Below, one piece after another: positions 31,250 to 37,095 of a DNA stretch of 37,393 nt. Under the pieces are notes generated by a model that was not told the origin of the DNA, did no database searches, and saw only the letters and a program-made list of their open reading frames with translations. Within the stretch, counting starts at the first letter, position 1, and each line of letters starts with the position of its first letter. The stretch lies in IMG/VR virus record IMGVR_UViG_3300033553_000509, positions 1 to 37,393 of that record; one strand, written 5' to 3'. The DNA is from a virus. The translations under genes and the position numbers were made by a program.

Positions 31250-31705
31250 ATGAAATACGGCGAACGTTTGCGCTTGGCGCGAGAACACAAAGGACTTAAA
31301 CAAGATGACCTGGCAAAGCTATCAGGTGTTAAGCAGGGAACTATTTCAAAAATAGAGCGAGGTGATCAAAATTCATCAAGCTTTGACGCTGAACTGGCTC
31401 ATGCCTTGGACTTGGAAGCCATGTGGTTAAAAACAGGTAAACAATCATTTGCACCGGACTGGCTCAACGGACATTCTAAAGATCATATTACGGAAAGCAC
31501 TGCCGATTATATGCAAACACCCGATGCCGGACGTTCAATACATATTGCAAGAATATCAGCAATAGACGACGACATCTGGAAATCGTTGGCTCCGTTAGCC
31601 AGAGCATTTATAGAAAACGTTATCAGCAAAATGCACAGCGGAAAATTAACCCAGGAACATATCAAAATATTGCAAAGCATGATTGACGCTCTTAGCAAGG
31701 ACTAA
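31250..31705 (+). CDS. CI-like phage repressor, short form
   Basis: The 151-residue protein has a canonical XRE helix-turn-helix at residues about 5-60 (RLRLAREHKGLKQDDLAKLS, then GVKQGTISKIERGDQ) and a C-terminal helical tail (WKSLAPLARAFIENVISKMH) but no S24/LexA-type peptidase domain. It would maintain lysogeny but could not be inactivated by RecA-stimulated self-cleavage. I start at ATG 31250; a TTG upstream is rejected. The transcript may be leaderless, as lambda cI is from PRM. A terminator follows. Confidence 0.88.
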   Translation: MKYGERLRLAREHKGLKQDDLAKLSGVKQGTISKIERGDQNSSSFDAELAHALDLEAMWLKTGKQSFAPDWLNGHSKDHITESTADYMQTPDAGRSIHIARISAIDDDIWKSLAPLARAFIENVISKMHSGKLTQEHIKILQSMIDALSKD

Positions 31706-31736
31706 AAAGAATCATTCCAAAAAAAGTTACTTCTAC

Positions 31737-31761
31737 TAAACCCGCCTTAAGCGGGTTTTTT
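31737..31761 (+). terminator. Terminator after the repressor gene
   Basis: AACCCGC-CTTAA-GCGGGTT with a T-run lies 30 bases after the repressor stop on the rightward strand. It separates the repressor message from the Rep operon. Confidence 0.85.
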
Positions 31762-31813
31762 ATTGCCTGAAATTATGAAAACGGGCCCGAATAATTTATT
31801 ATTTGTAAAAAAT

Positions 31814-31854
31814 ACTACGTGCGTAGTTTACATTTAAAAATACTAGCGTATTAT
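31814..31854 (+). promoter_or_regulatory. Repressor-controlled promoter of the Rep operon
   Basis: TTTACA (31827-31832), 16 bases, TATTAT (31849-31854). Two operator-like inverted repeats, ACTAC-GTGC-GTAGT (31814-31827) and AATAC-TAGC-GTATT (31839-31852), overlap the -35 and -10 boxes. They match the operators at the repressor/cro-like region, so the same repressor probably controls transcription into the origin and the rep gene. Confidence 0.7.
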
Positions 31855-31920
31855 GTAATTTATTCAGAATTCATGCTTTTTTTAAACAAACCCATGAGCC
31901 TATTAATACCAATTTTTCCT

Positions 31921-32103
31921 TTTTTCTTGTTTTTTCTTGTTTTTTCTTGTTTTAAGGGCGTGAATTCGCTTTTAGATTCAAAGTGTTACAAGGGTATATC
32001 TGGAGGAATTGCGGATTTCAGGTGGAGGAATTGCGGATTTCAAATGGAGGAATTGCGGGCTTAAGTGGAGTAATTATTCCAATGTATTTAGAACTTATCC
32101 ACA
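31921..32103 (+). other. Plasmid-type iteron origin of replication
   Basis: Three perfect tandem 10-mers TTTTTCTTGT (31921-31950) give an easily melted element. Three 20-base iterons TGGAGGAATTGCGGATTTCA-type start at 32001, 32023 and 32045, spaced 22 bases apart, with a partial fourth at 32066. A perfect DnaA box TTATCCACA lies at 32095-32103, ten bases before the rep start. This is the full layout of an iteron plasmid origin. A short open frame that crosses it (from 31873) is a shadow of the repeats. Confidence 0.85.
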
Positions 32104-32112
32104 GGCGTCAAA

Positions 32113-32898
32113 ATGAACACTGATTTAGTCGTGACAAAGGACAACAAACTGATCCAAAGCTTTGGCTTTGAGTTGTCGTTGTATGAGCAGCGCGTCCTGT
32201 TGCTGTGCATAGCCAAAATGGATTCACGGAAAAAACCGCCCTGCAATACTTTCACCTTGCATGTGGATGAATTTCATCAGGAATTGGGACTTAGCAAAAA
32301 AGCTGTTTACGATTATCTGGATGACGCAATTTGCCGACTGTTTGAACGCAGTATTTATCTCGATCCCAATGAACGCAAATCAAAAATGCGCTGGCTGATG
32401 CGGAAGGAATACAAAACGGGTCAAGGGCAAATTACCATCAGCTTCACGCCGGAAGTAATGACCTATTTATCGGATTTAAAAAGCCGCTTCACCAGCTACA
32501 AGCTGAAACACGTTAGCCGCTTTAAAAGCGCTTATAGTTTCCGCTTTTACGAATTGTTTTGCAGTTGGAACGGCAGACAGGAATTAAAGCTGGAAGTAGC
32601 CTGGATCAGACAGGCGCTGGAACTTGGAGATAAATATCAGGATATCAGTGATTTAAAGAAAAACGTCATCATTCCTGCGCTTGACGATATTAACTCCTCT
32701 AGCGATTTGAACGTGACATTTACCCAGGTGAAAATAGGCAAGTTCATCACCCATTTCATATTTACCTACGTACCCAAGAACCCGGTAAAAAAGCCGAAAA
32801 AGCTTACCCATGCGTTTATCGAAAAGAACGCCAGACCTGGAGAAACTTGGCAACAAGCGCATGATCGTTTAAAAAATGACAATTTAAAGTATGGATAG
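32113..32898 (+). CDS. Rep_3-family plasmid replication initiator
   Basis: The 261-residue protein has the Rep_3 (RepB-type) pattern: SFGFELSLYEQRVLLLCIAK at the N-terminus, LGLSKKAVYDYLDDAICRLF, and the second winged-helix block (KHVSRFKSAYSFRFYELFCS). These proteins bind iterons as monomers and melt the adjacent origin. Iterons and a DnaA box lie directly upstream. Length fits the family. The C-terminal tail (KNARPGETWQQAHDRLKND) is basic. Such a protein suggests plasmid-like replication of the phage, or a captured plasmid origin. It overlaps the next gene by eight bases. Confidence 0.92.
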   Translation: MNTDLVVTKDNKLIQSFGFELSLYEQRVLLLCIAKMDSRKKPPCNTFTLHVDEFHQELGLSKKAVYDYLDDAICRLFERSIYLDPNERKSKMRWLMRKEYKTGQGQITISFTPEVMTYLSDLKSRFTSYKLKHVSRFKSAYSFRFYELFCSWNGRQELKLEVAWIRQALELGDKYQDISDLKKNVIIPALDDINSSSDLNVTFTQVKIGKFITHFIFTYVPKNPVKKPKKLTHAFIEKNARPGETWQQAHDRLKNDNLKYG

Positions 32899-33115
32899 TG
32901 ATTTAATGTCAACGATCGTCACCATCACCGAAAACACATACATTATCGTTTACACCAACGATCCTGTAAGACAGCGCAAATCCGCGCAGATAAAAGCGGA
33001 ATCCAATAAAACGGCGAGAATCCTGTTTATCGAGCAAGCCACGGAGCCTGACAAACCGATAAAAATCATTTCCTGCCGAAAAAGGAGCAACGGGTATGAC
33101 CTTCCACGTCCCTGA
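32891..33115 (+). CDS. Small protein after rep, 74 aa
   Basis: Unrecognised protein with a strand-rich N-terminus (STIVTITENTYIIVYTNDPV) and a basic middle (RQRKSAQIKAESNKTARILF). The start at 32891 overlaps the rep stop by eight bases; ATG 32906 is an alternative. Its end overlaps the next gene by 20 bases. Position suggests a small partner or control factor of the Rep module. Confidence 0.55.
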   Translation: MDSDLMSTIVTITENTYIIVYTNDPVRQRKSAQIKAESNKTARILFIEQATEPDKPIKIISCRKRSNGYDLPRP

Positions 33116-33452
33116 AAAATACCGGATAAAAACCGGACCCATGCGCAGTGATGCCAGCTATGGCAATAACGGCCAATTCATGGTGGCCAGTCTTAAACTG
33201 ACAATAAATCTTCATTGCCAGGCAAGCGATGGCGATTTCTGGGAACACGTATCAGTCAGCACCCATAAACGCATCCCGACCTGGGAGGAAATAAGCTTCA
33301 TCAAGGATTTATTCTGGAATGAGGAAGATTGCGTCATTCAATACCACCCGCCGATATCCGATTATATCAACTGCCACCCCAGATGCCTGCATCTCTGGCG
33401 GCCCATCGGCGTGGAAATCATCAGACCGCCGAAAATACTGGTAGGGATTTAA
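33096..33452 (+). CDS. DUF7694-like phage protein
   Basis: The 118-residue protein has conserved phrases WEHVSVSTHKRIPTWEEISF, then FIKDLFWNEEDCVIQYHPP, then CHPRCLHLWRP, which I know from DUF7694 proteins widely encoded by temperate phages. The pairing of 'YHPP' and 'CHP-CLHLW' suggests a metal site. An AAGGAG ribosome site precedes the ATG. Function is not established. It overlaps the next gene by one base (TAATG). Confidence 0.8.
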   Translation: MTFHVPEKYRIKTGPMRSDASYGNNGQFMVASLKLTINLHCQASDGDFWEHVSVSTHKRIPTWEEISFIKDLFWNEEDCVIQYHPPISDYINCHPRCLHLWRPIGVEIIRPPKILVGI

Positions 33453-33727
33453 TGAAAACTCATCGCCACATTGTATCTTCATGCCCGGTTTGTAAAGAAA
33501 AACTGGATGCCGCAAGCAATGCTGAGGTTTCCGTTCAATCACCACCGAAATGCGGCGATGTATCTATCTGCTTGTATTGCTCATCGTATCTGATTTTCGA
33601 TGAAGATCTCACCCTTCAATTATTGTCAGAAGAAGATTTGCTGGAGTTGCCTGATGAGACATTTCACTTGTTGTCAAGAGCGCGAAAAGAAATAAAAAAG
33701 CTAAAGCAAAAGCGGAATAAAAAATGA
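33452..33727 (+). CDS. Zinc-ribbon protein, 91 aa
   Basis: Start at ATG 33452, coupled to the previous stop (TAATG). Cys pairs SCPVCKEKLDAAS and SICLYCSSYLIFD form a zinc ribbon; an acidic region and a Lys/Arg-rich tail (ARKEIKKLKQKRNKK) follow. A nucleic-acid-binding role is likely. The stop overlaps the next start by four bases. Confidence 0.7.
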   Translation: MKTHRHIVSSCPVCKEKLDAASNAEVSVQSPPKCGDVSICLYCSSYLIFDEDLTLQLLSEEDLLELPDETFHLLSRARKEIKKLKQKRNKK

Positions 33728-33936
33728 GCCCAATCATCACCACAGCAGAATTGAAAGCAGCCTATAACTGCAAGCGCACCAGCGAGCTCGAAGAGCGTTT
33801 GCGGAAAAGCGGCGTGCGTTTTCTTTACGGTAAAAACGGCCCGTTTACCACGCTGGACGCGATTAACCTGGCGATGGGCATCAGCGCCGGGAAAACGGAA
33901 GAACCACAGAAACCGCTTAAGATTGATGTAATTTAA
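33724..33936 (+). CDS. Small DNA-binding-like protein, 70 aa
   Basis: The pattern ELKAAYNCKRTSELEERLRK followed by SGVRFLYGKNGPFTTLDAIN resembles small winged-helix or DUF4224-type phage proteins. It lies in the Rep-to-integrase operon, where excisionase-like proteins are often found, so a recombination directionality factor is one possibility. I cannot confirm it. Confidence 0.6.
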   Translation: MSPIITTAELKAAYNCKRTSELEERLRKSGVRFLYGKNGPFTTLDAINLAMGISAGKTEEPQKPLKIDVI

Positions 33937-33950
33937 CCTTGGGAAATAAA

Positions 33951-34190
33951 ATGAATGCGAATATAGAATTGACAGCCAATCTGCCGGATATTTTAGAGCA
34001 AATGGCACAGCAGATCCGCACCGATATGCGATCGTTCACGTTGAGCGAGACGCCGGAAGGCCCTGCGATAACCTGCCACGCTTGCGGAATGACCTGCGCT
34101 ATGTGCGCGCCGACCTTGTGGCTGCTGCGCTGCCCGCGAATTGGAAAGAGGACAAGGAATGGCGAGCACTTGCGGAAGCTCTTGGACTGA
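33951..34190 (+). CDS. Cys-rich protein with disrupted C-terminus
   Basis: The N-terminal half (IELTANLPDILEQMAQQIRT, then AITCHACGMT) looks like a zinc-binding phage protein. After GMT the frame turns into a low-likelihood sequence (CAMCAPTLWLLRCPRIG), while the alternative frame encodes a plausible helical end (RNDLRYVRADLVAAALPANW, then LGLTPNAELTGRGSES). A small deletion at the shared word GCGGAATGACC would explain both. The stop lies one base before an attC-like site, as in integron cassettes. Start ATG 33951 is preferred over a TTG at 33939. Confidence 0.5.
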   Translation: MNANIELTANLPDILEQMAQQIRTDMRSFTLSETPEGPAITCHACGMTCAMCAPTLWLLRCPRIGKRTRNGEHLRKLLD

Positions 34191-34191
34191 C

Positions 34192-34280
34192 GCCCAACGC
34201 AGAGCTAACCGGGCGCGGCTCGGAAAGCTGAAAAACAACACCGCATTATAACCGCGCTCCGGTTGAGCGCAGGGTTAGAT
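34192..34280 (+). repeat. attC: attC-like integron recombination site 1
   Basis: Ends are GCCCAAC (fits RYYYAAC, 34192-34198) and GTTAGAT (fits GTTRRRY, 34274-34280). Internal arms AACCGG-GCGCGG (34207-34218) and CCGCGC-T-CCGGTT (34252-34264) pair over 12 bp with T34258 left unpaired, the extrahelical base expected in attC. The loop is about 33 bases. It lies one base after a stop codon and is followed by GGAG and a short gene. Confidence 0.8.
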
Positions 34281-34294
34281 ACTGGAGACAAAAA

Positions 34295-34489
34295 ATGACA
34301 GAATTTGAACAGGGTGTACTTTACGCAGCAGCACTTGTGGTTGCATTGCGCGATGAACCCGTAATAGCAGCGTCAATAATACGCGAAGCTGGTCTTGCTA
34401 ACGCCGATATAAGCAGTCTTGATGGAATTGACCAACGCAATTTGATGAAACTTATCGGCGAAAAGGGAATTAATTTTCGCGGTGTCTAA
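34295..34489 (+). CDS. Cassette-like gene, 64 aa
   Basis: The gene starts 15 bases after an attC-like site with a CTGGAGA ribosome site, the normal spacing for an integron gene cassette. The protein (LYAAALVVALRDEPVIAASI, then IREAGLANADI) is small and helical, with no recognised domain. Its stop lies inside GTGTCTAACGC, a sequence fitting the first box of an attC, but the rest of that site is missing and the integrase start copy follows. Confidence 0.6.
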   Translation: MTEFEQGVLYAAALVVALRDEPVIAASIIREAGLANADISSLDGIDQRNLMKLIGEKGINFRGV

Positions 34490-34503
34490 CGCAATATATA
34501 CGA

Positions 34504-34576
34504 CAATGAAAAAACCCGGCCGTAAACGCTTCAGCAAAAACATCCCGGCGCACATCGATGCCGCCAAGCTGCCAGA
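34504..34576 (+). repeat. Duplicated integrase 5' end, left copy
   Basis: These 73 bases match 35186-35258 with two changes. The right copy is the start of the integrase gene; this copy provides the ATG and first 24 codons of a different gene. The two copies bracket a 609-base AT-rich insertion. Confidence 0.9.
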
Positions 34577-34802
34577 GCATATTGATGATGGGAAATGCGA
34601 TTGTCTAAATTATTACGGGGATGATCCAAGAATTGAGAAAGGGATTGTTGAAGCTTGTCCCAGTTTAAAAGCTGATTTTAAAAGACGAGAAGAACATAAA
34701 GTTTTCTTAAAATCAGTAGATTATTTAGTAATAGATGCAAAGTTGTCTGGATCAGTTACTTTAACATATGACCAAATATCAAAGATTAGAAAATATTTAT
34801 GA
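34506..34802 (+). CDS. Chimera: integrase N-terminus fused to unknown protein
   Basis: The first 23-24 residues (MKKPGRKRFSKNIPAHIDAA) equal the integrase start. The remaining 75 (HIDDGKCDCLNYYGDDPRIE, then KADFKRREEHKVFLKSVDYL) are unrelated and AT-rich in DNA. The gene appears to borrow the integrase start codon and ribosome site. It overlaps the next gene by four bases, so the pair forms a unit. The function of the foreign part is unknown; a two-gene defence or toxin-antitoxin unit is possible by context only. Confidence 0.6.
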   Translation: MKKPGRKRFSKNIPAHIDAAKLPEHIDDGKCDCLNYYGDDPRIEKGIVEACPSLKADFKRREEHKVFLKSVDYLVIDAKLSGSVTLTYDQISKIRKYL

Positions 34803-35191
34803 GTCAAATTAAACATCCAATAGACTACAGTTCACACCTAAAAGAAGTAATGGCTGAAATAAAGGCAGTTTTGAAAAAACATGATATCGCCGCTTATATT
34901 TTGCTTCAAAAGCCTGGATTTAGCGAATATCTGATAGCAATTGAACCAACTTGGTCAATATTGAGAATTGAAAAAAACGGCATCCGTATTCGCTCCAAAT
35001 TGGCCGATGATTTTGCTGGCGATATAGATGCAAAACACAAAGCTGATGAAAGTACGGCATCACTTGTCCGACATTTCGCAGACATACTCAAACGTGATGC
35101 TAAGCTTTTTGAAGATATTCACTCAATATTGCTAGAGCATTGGAAAATTACCCATACTGCGGGAACTCATACACCTCATCGGCCCCAATGA
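34799..35191 (+). CDS. Unknown AT-rich gene before the integrase, 130 aa
   Basis: The protein (SSHLKEVMAEIKAVLKKHDI, then AIEPTWSILRIEKNGIRIRS) has no recognised domain; it reads as an alpha/beta core with a helical end (LVRHFADILKRDAKLFEDIH). Its stop codon TGA is formed by the integrase ATGA, so the last bases come from the 73-bp repeat. GC content is clearly lower than that of the integrase. It is coupled to the chimeric gene upstream and to the integrase downstream. Confidence 0.65.
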   Translation: MSQIKHPIDYSSHLKEVMAEIKAVLKKHDIAAYILLQKPGFSEYLIAIEPTWSILRIEKNGIRIRSKLADDFAGDIDAKHKADESTASLVRHFADILKRDAKLFEDIHSILLEHWKITHTAGTHTPHRPQ

Positions 35192-35258
35192 AAAAACCCG
35201 GACGTAAACGCTTCAGCAAGAACATCCCGGCGCACATCGATGCCGCCAAGCTGCCAGA
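35186..35258 (+). repeat. Duplicated integrase 5' end, right copy
   Basis: This copy contains the true integrase start (ATG 35188). It differs from 34504-34576 at two positions, both silent or conservative in coding terms. The small divergence suggests the two copies came from related but not identical phages, or that the duplication is not recent. Confidence 0.9.
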
Positions 35259-36303
35259 TCGCGTCTGGTTTAATGTCTCGGGATCAGGCAAATGGATGCT
35301 CAATTACTACGATGAAACCGGCAAGCGTTTAACCCGAAGGCTTTGCGGCCCGGATGCCAAGCTTGCGGAAATCTGGCAGGCCGTCGAAGCTAACCAGGTC
35401 AAGACCATCGCCACTTTCGCCACGCTGTCAGCCGAATTCCAGCAAACCCACCAATGGCACAAACTCAGCCCGCTGACGCAAAAGGATTATTTATTCTGCC
35501 GCCAGGCCATCATCACCCGCGACACCACCAACGGCAAACTGGGCGACGTGCCGCTGAGCCAATGGACGATCGGCCTGATCAGGAAGTACAGGGACAAGCG
35601 GGCGGAAGATTCCGAATCCAGAGCCAACAAGGAATTGAGTTACATCAAGCGGGTGTTCTCATGGGGCTATGAATACGAAAAAATTAGCGTCAACCCGGCC
35701 GCCGGCATAAAAAAGATTGCTCTGCCGCCGCGACAGCATTACGCCGAGGATCGGGATTATTACTTTATGCTGAATGTCGCCAGGCAAAGCGGTTATTACT
35801 ACGTATATCATGCGATGGAACTGGCTTTTCTTTGCCGGATGAGGCTTTGTGAAGTGTTGGCACTGAACGACGCCCAGGAACTTGAAAACGGGCTTTTGAT
35901 AAAACGGAGGAAGGGCAGCCGGACCAATATTGCCGAATGGAATGACCGTCTGCGCACAATCTGGGACGATTTGAAGCAAAAACGCGCGGCAATCCTCCAG
36001 GATCGCCGCCAGCCATCGCCAATCCGGGCGGAAGACCGCTATCTGTTTGTTAGCGAACATACCGGAGACCGGATAAACGAGCATACCTTCAAGACCGCCT
36101 GGCAGCGGGTCATGAAACAGGCGGAAGAACAAGCAGCAAAAGATGGCGTGGAATTTACAAGGTTTACTTTCCACGATTTGAAGAAGAAGTCGATATCGGA
36201 TTTTAACGGCGACAAAATGGCCGCATCAGGACACAGGACTCAGGCAATGGTTAATCTGTATGATTTGAGTATTGCTGTCGTACCACCTACAAGAGATAAA
36301 TGA
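35188..36303 (+). CDS. int: Tyrosine site-specific integrase
   Basis: The 371-residue recombinase carries an N-terminal arm-binding part, a core-binding SAM-like domain (TFATLSAEFQQTHQWHKLSP) and a catalytic domain with Arg in AFLCRMRLCEVLAL, His in FTFHDLKKKSISDF, a second His in ASGHRTQAMVNLYDLS and the nucleophile Tyr in NLYDLS. The usual second Arg of His-x-x-Arg is Lys here (HDLK), a variant I know from one phage integrase group that ends in 'Y-x-V-P'. It integrates the phage at tRNA-His. Start ATG 35188 overlaps the upstream stop (ATGA). attR lies 0.6 kb downstream. Confidence 0.93.
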   Translation: MKKPGRKRFSKNIPAHIDAAKLPDRVWFNVSGSGKWMLNYYDETGKRLTRRLCGPDAKLAEIWQAVEANQVKTIATFATLSAEFQQTHQWHKLSPLTQKDYLFCRQAIITRDTTNGKLGDVPLSQWTIGLIRKYRDKRAEDSESRANKELSYIKRVFSWGYEYEKISVNPAAGIKKIALPPRQHYAEDRDYYFMLNVARQSGYYYVYHAMELAFLCRMRLCEVLALNDAQELENGLLIKRRKGSRTNIAEWNDRLRTIWDDLKQKRAAILQDRRQPSPIRAEDRYLFVSEHTGDRINEHTFKTAWQRVMKQAEEQAAKDGVEFTRFTFHDLKKKSISDFNGDKMAASGHRTQAMVNLYDLSIAVVPPTRDK

Positions 36304-36307
36304 AAAT

Positions 36308-36463
36308 ATGAAATTGACATTATTAAACAGACTAAAACTGTGTTTTGAGATACTTACAGCAAGAAGCGGACATGCTCATACTGCACAAGAAAAAATGTTA
36401 TCAACTTTTCTTCGCGGATATGAGGCAGGCATGAAAGACGCGCGGTTTAATATTGATTTATAA
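36308..36463 (+). CDS. Small cassette-like protein, 51 aa
   Basis: Start at ATG 36308, five bases after the integrase stop. The protein (LTLLNRLKLCFEILTARSGH, then STFLRGYEAGMKDARF) is a short helical protein of a type often found in phage accessory regions and gene cassettes. Its stop codon lies inside the first box of an attC-like site, as is typical for cassettes. Function unknown. Confidence 0.6.
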   Translation: MKLTLLNRLKLCFEILTARSGHAHTAQEKMLSTFLRGYEAGMKDARFNIDL

Positions 36464-36554
36464 CGCCGTGTTAAGCGGAAAGCCGCCCGGCACGGAACTT
36501 TGAAAACACGAAATGCTTAATGGGCGGCTTGTCCGCTTGAACTAAGAGTTAGAC
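36458..36554 (+). repeat. attC: attC-like integron recombination site 2
   Basis: The right box GTTAGAC (36548-36554) fits GTTRRRY; the left box TTATAAC (36458-36464) fits RYYYAAC only in part. Internal arms AAGCGGA-A-AGCCGCCC (36473-36488) and GGGCGGCT-TG-TCCGCTT (36522-36538) pair over 15 bp with an asymmetric bulge. The loop is about 33 bases. The stop of the preceding gene is inside the left box, and GGAG plus a short gene follow the right box. Confidence 0.7.
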
Positions 36555-36567
36555 ACTGGAGATTGAA

Positions 36568-36798
36568 ATGAACGAAGAAGTCCCCGATTGGATGATAGAT
36601 GAATCGAATAAAATGCGAGCAGACAACGCGCAGTTGCAATACGCACTGGAACATTCTGAAAATGTAGTGGGCGACTTGGCGTACTTGGTAAAACAATTAG
36701 TCCACTCGATTAAAAATGACAGGGCGGACAAGGTATTGTCAGAAAGAGCAATGGACTACCTAAAACGTAAAGAACTTTTAGGATCACCATTGCGATAA
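36568..36798 (+). CDS. Cassette-like gene, 76 aa
   Basis: The gene begins 14 bases after an attC-like site with ACTGGAGATTGA as ribosome site, almost the same leader as the gene at 34295. The protein (EVPDWMIDESNKMRADNAQL, then LAYLVKQLVHSIKNDRADKV) is helical, acidic at its start, with no recognised domain. GTGTCTAACGCA follows the stop directly, the same sequence that ends the other cassette-like gene. Confidence 0.6.
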   Translation: MNEEVPDWMIDESNKMRADNAQLQYALEHSENVVGDLAYLVKQLVHSIKNDRADKVLSERAMDYLKRKELLGSPLR

Positions 36799-36847
36799 GT
36801 GTCTAACGCATGATATATGACAAAATCTAATCACATTAGGACTATTA

Positions 36848-36868
36848 ATTGCAACTACCATTGCAACC
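36848..36868 (+). other. Right-arm integrase binding sites (predicted)
   Basis: ATTGCAACT (36848-36856) and ATTGCAACC (36860-36868) lie 12 bases apart, about 45 bases from attR. The same word is found twice inside attL in the same orientation. This fits arm-type sites for the integrase. Confidence 0.5.
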
Positions 36869-36912
36869 AAAGAGCAATTTCCAGCAATTACAAAAATACA
36901 ACTTATTGATTC

Positions 36913-36960
36913 AATGGGGTGAACGACGGGGCTCGAACCCGCGACAACAGGAATCACAAT
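36913..36960. repeat. attR: attR core in the tRNA-His 3' part
   Basis: Identical to 319-366. It covers the tRNA from CCA through the T arm and into the anticodon stem. The intact tRNA continues beyond 36960, so integration restored the gene. Confidence 0.95.
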
Positions 36961-36991
36961 CCTGCACTCTACCAACTGAGCTACGCTCACC
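36915..36991 (-). tRNA. tRNA-His (GTG)
   Basis: The 77-nt transcript has an eight-base acceptor pairing that includes the His-specific extra G-1 opposite C73, anticodon loop TTGTGAT (anticodon GTG) and an encoded CCA. It is the last gene of the Pro-Arg-His operon and the phage insertion target. Confidence 0.97.
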
Positions 36992-37013
36992 ATAATATGG
37001 AAAATTCAAGAAA

Positions 37014-37090
37014 TGGCGCGCTTGGCAGGACTCGAACCTGCGACCCCCGGCTTAGAAGGCCGGTGCTCTATCCGGTTGAGCTACAAGCGC
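37014..37090 (-). tRNA. tRNA-Arg (TCT)
   Basis: Cloverleaf with acceptor GCGCTTG/CAAGCGC, anticodon stem CCGGC/GCCGG around CTTCTAA (anticodon TCT), T loop GTTCGAGT and encoded CCA. It lies 22 bases upstream of tRNA-His in the same operon. Confidence 0.97.
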
Positions 37091-37095
37091 AAAAC

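Larger units (their letters stand above)
319..36960. mobile_element. Complete siphovirus-type prophage in tRNA-His
   Basis: The element is bounded by a 48-bp perfect direct repeat whose right copy is the 3' part of tRNA-His. Between the repeats lie the integrase, repressor, replication genes, terminase, portal, protease, HK97 capsid, tail chaperones, tape measure, tail tip, lysozyme and holin, so all modules of a siphovirus are present. One full copy between the attachment repeats is about 36.6 kb. Most structural genes look intact. Late genes run leftward and the lysogeny, Rep and integrase genes run rightward. Confidence 0.95.

Noticed and set aside
31819-32064. Hydrophobic 63- to 81-codon frame before rep
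   Set aside because: The coding pattern is produced by the T-rich 10-mers and the iterons; there is no ribosome site and no coupling to rep.
32001-32081. CRISPR-like spacing of the 22-bp repeats
   Set aside because: The repeats are contiguous with only two bases between them and lie next to a Rep_3 gene and DnaA box, so they are iterons.
32095-32103. Host chromosomal oriC because of the DnaA box
   Set aside because: There is a single box with iterons and a Rep_3 gene inside a prophage; no dnaA or gidA neighbourhood.
33724-33936. Firm call as excisionase
   Set aside because: Position is suggestive, but the sequence lacks a clear Xis/AlpA signature.
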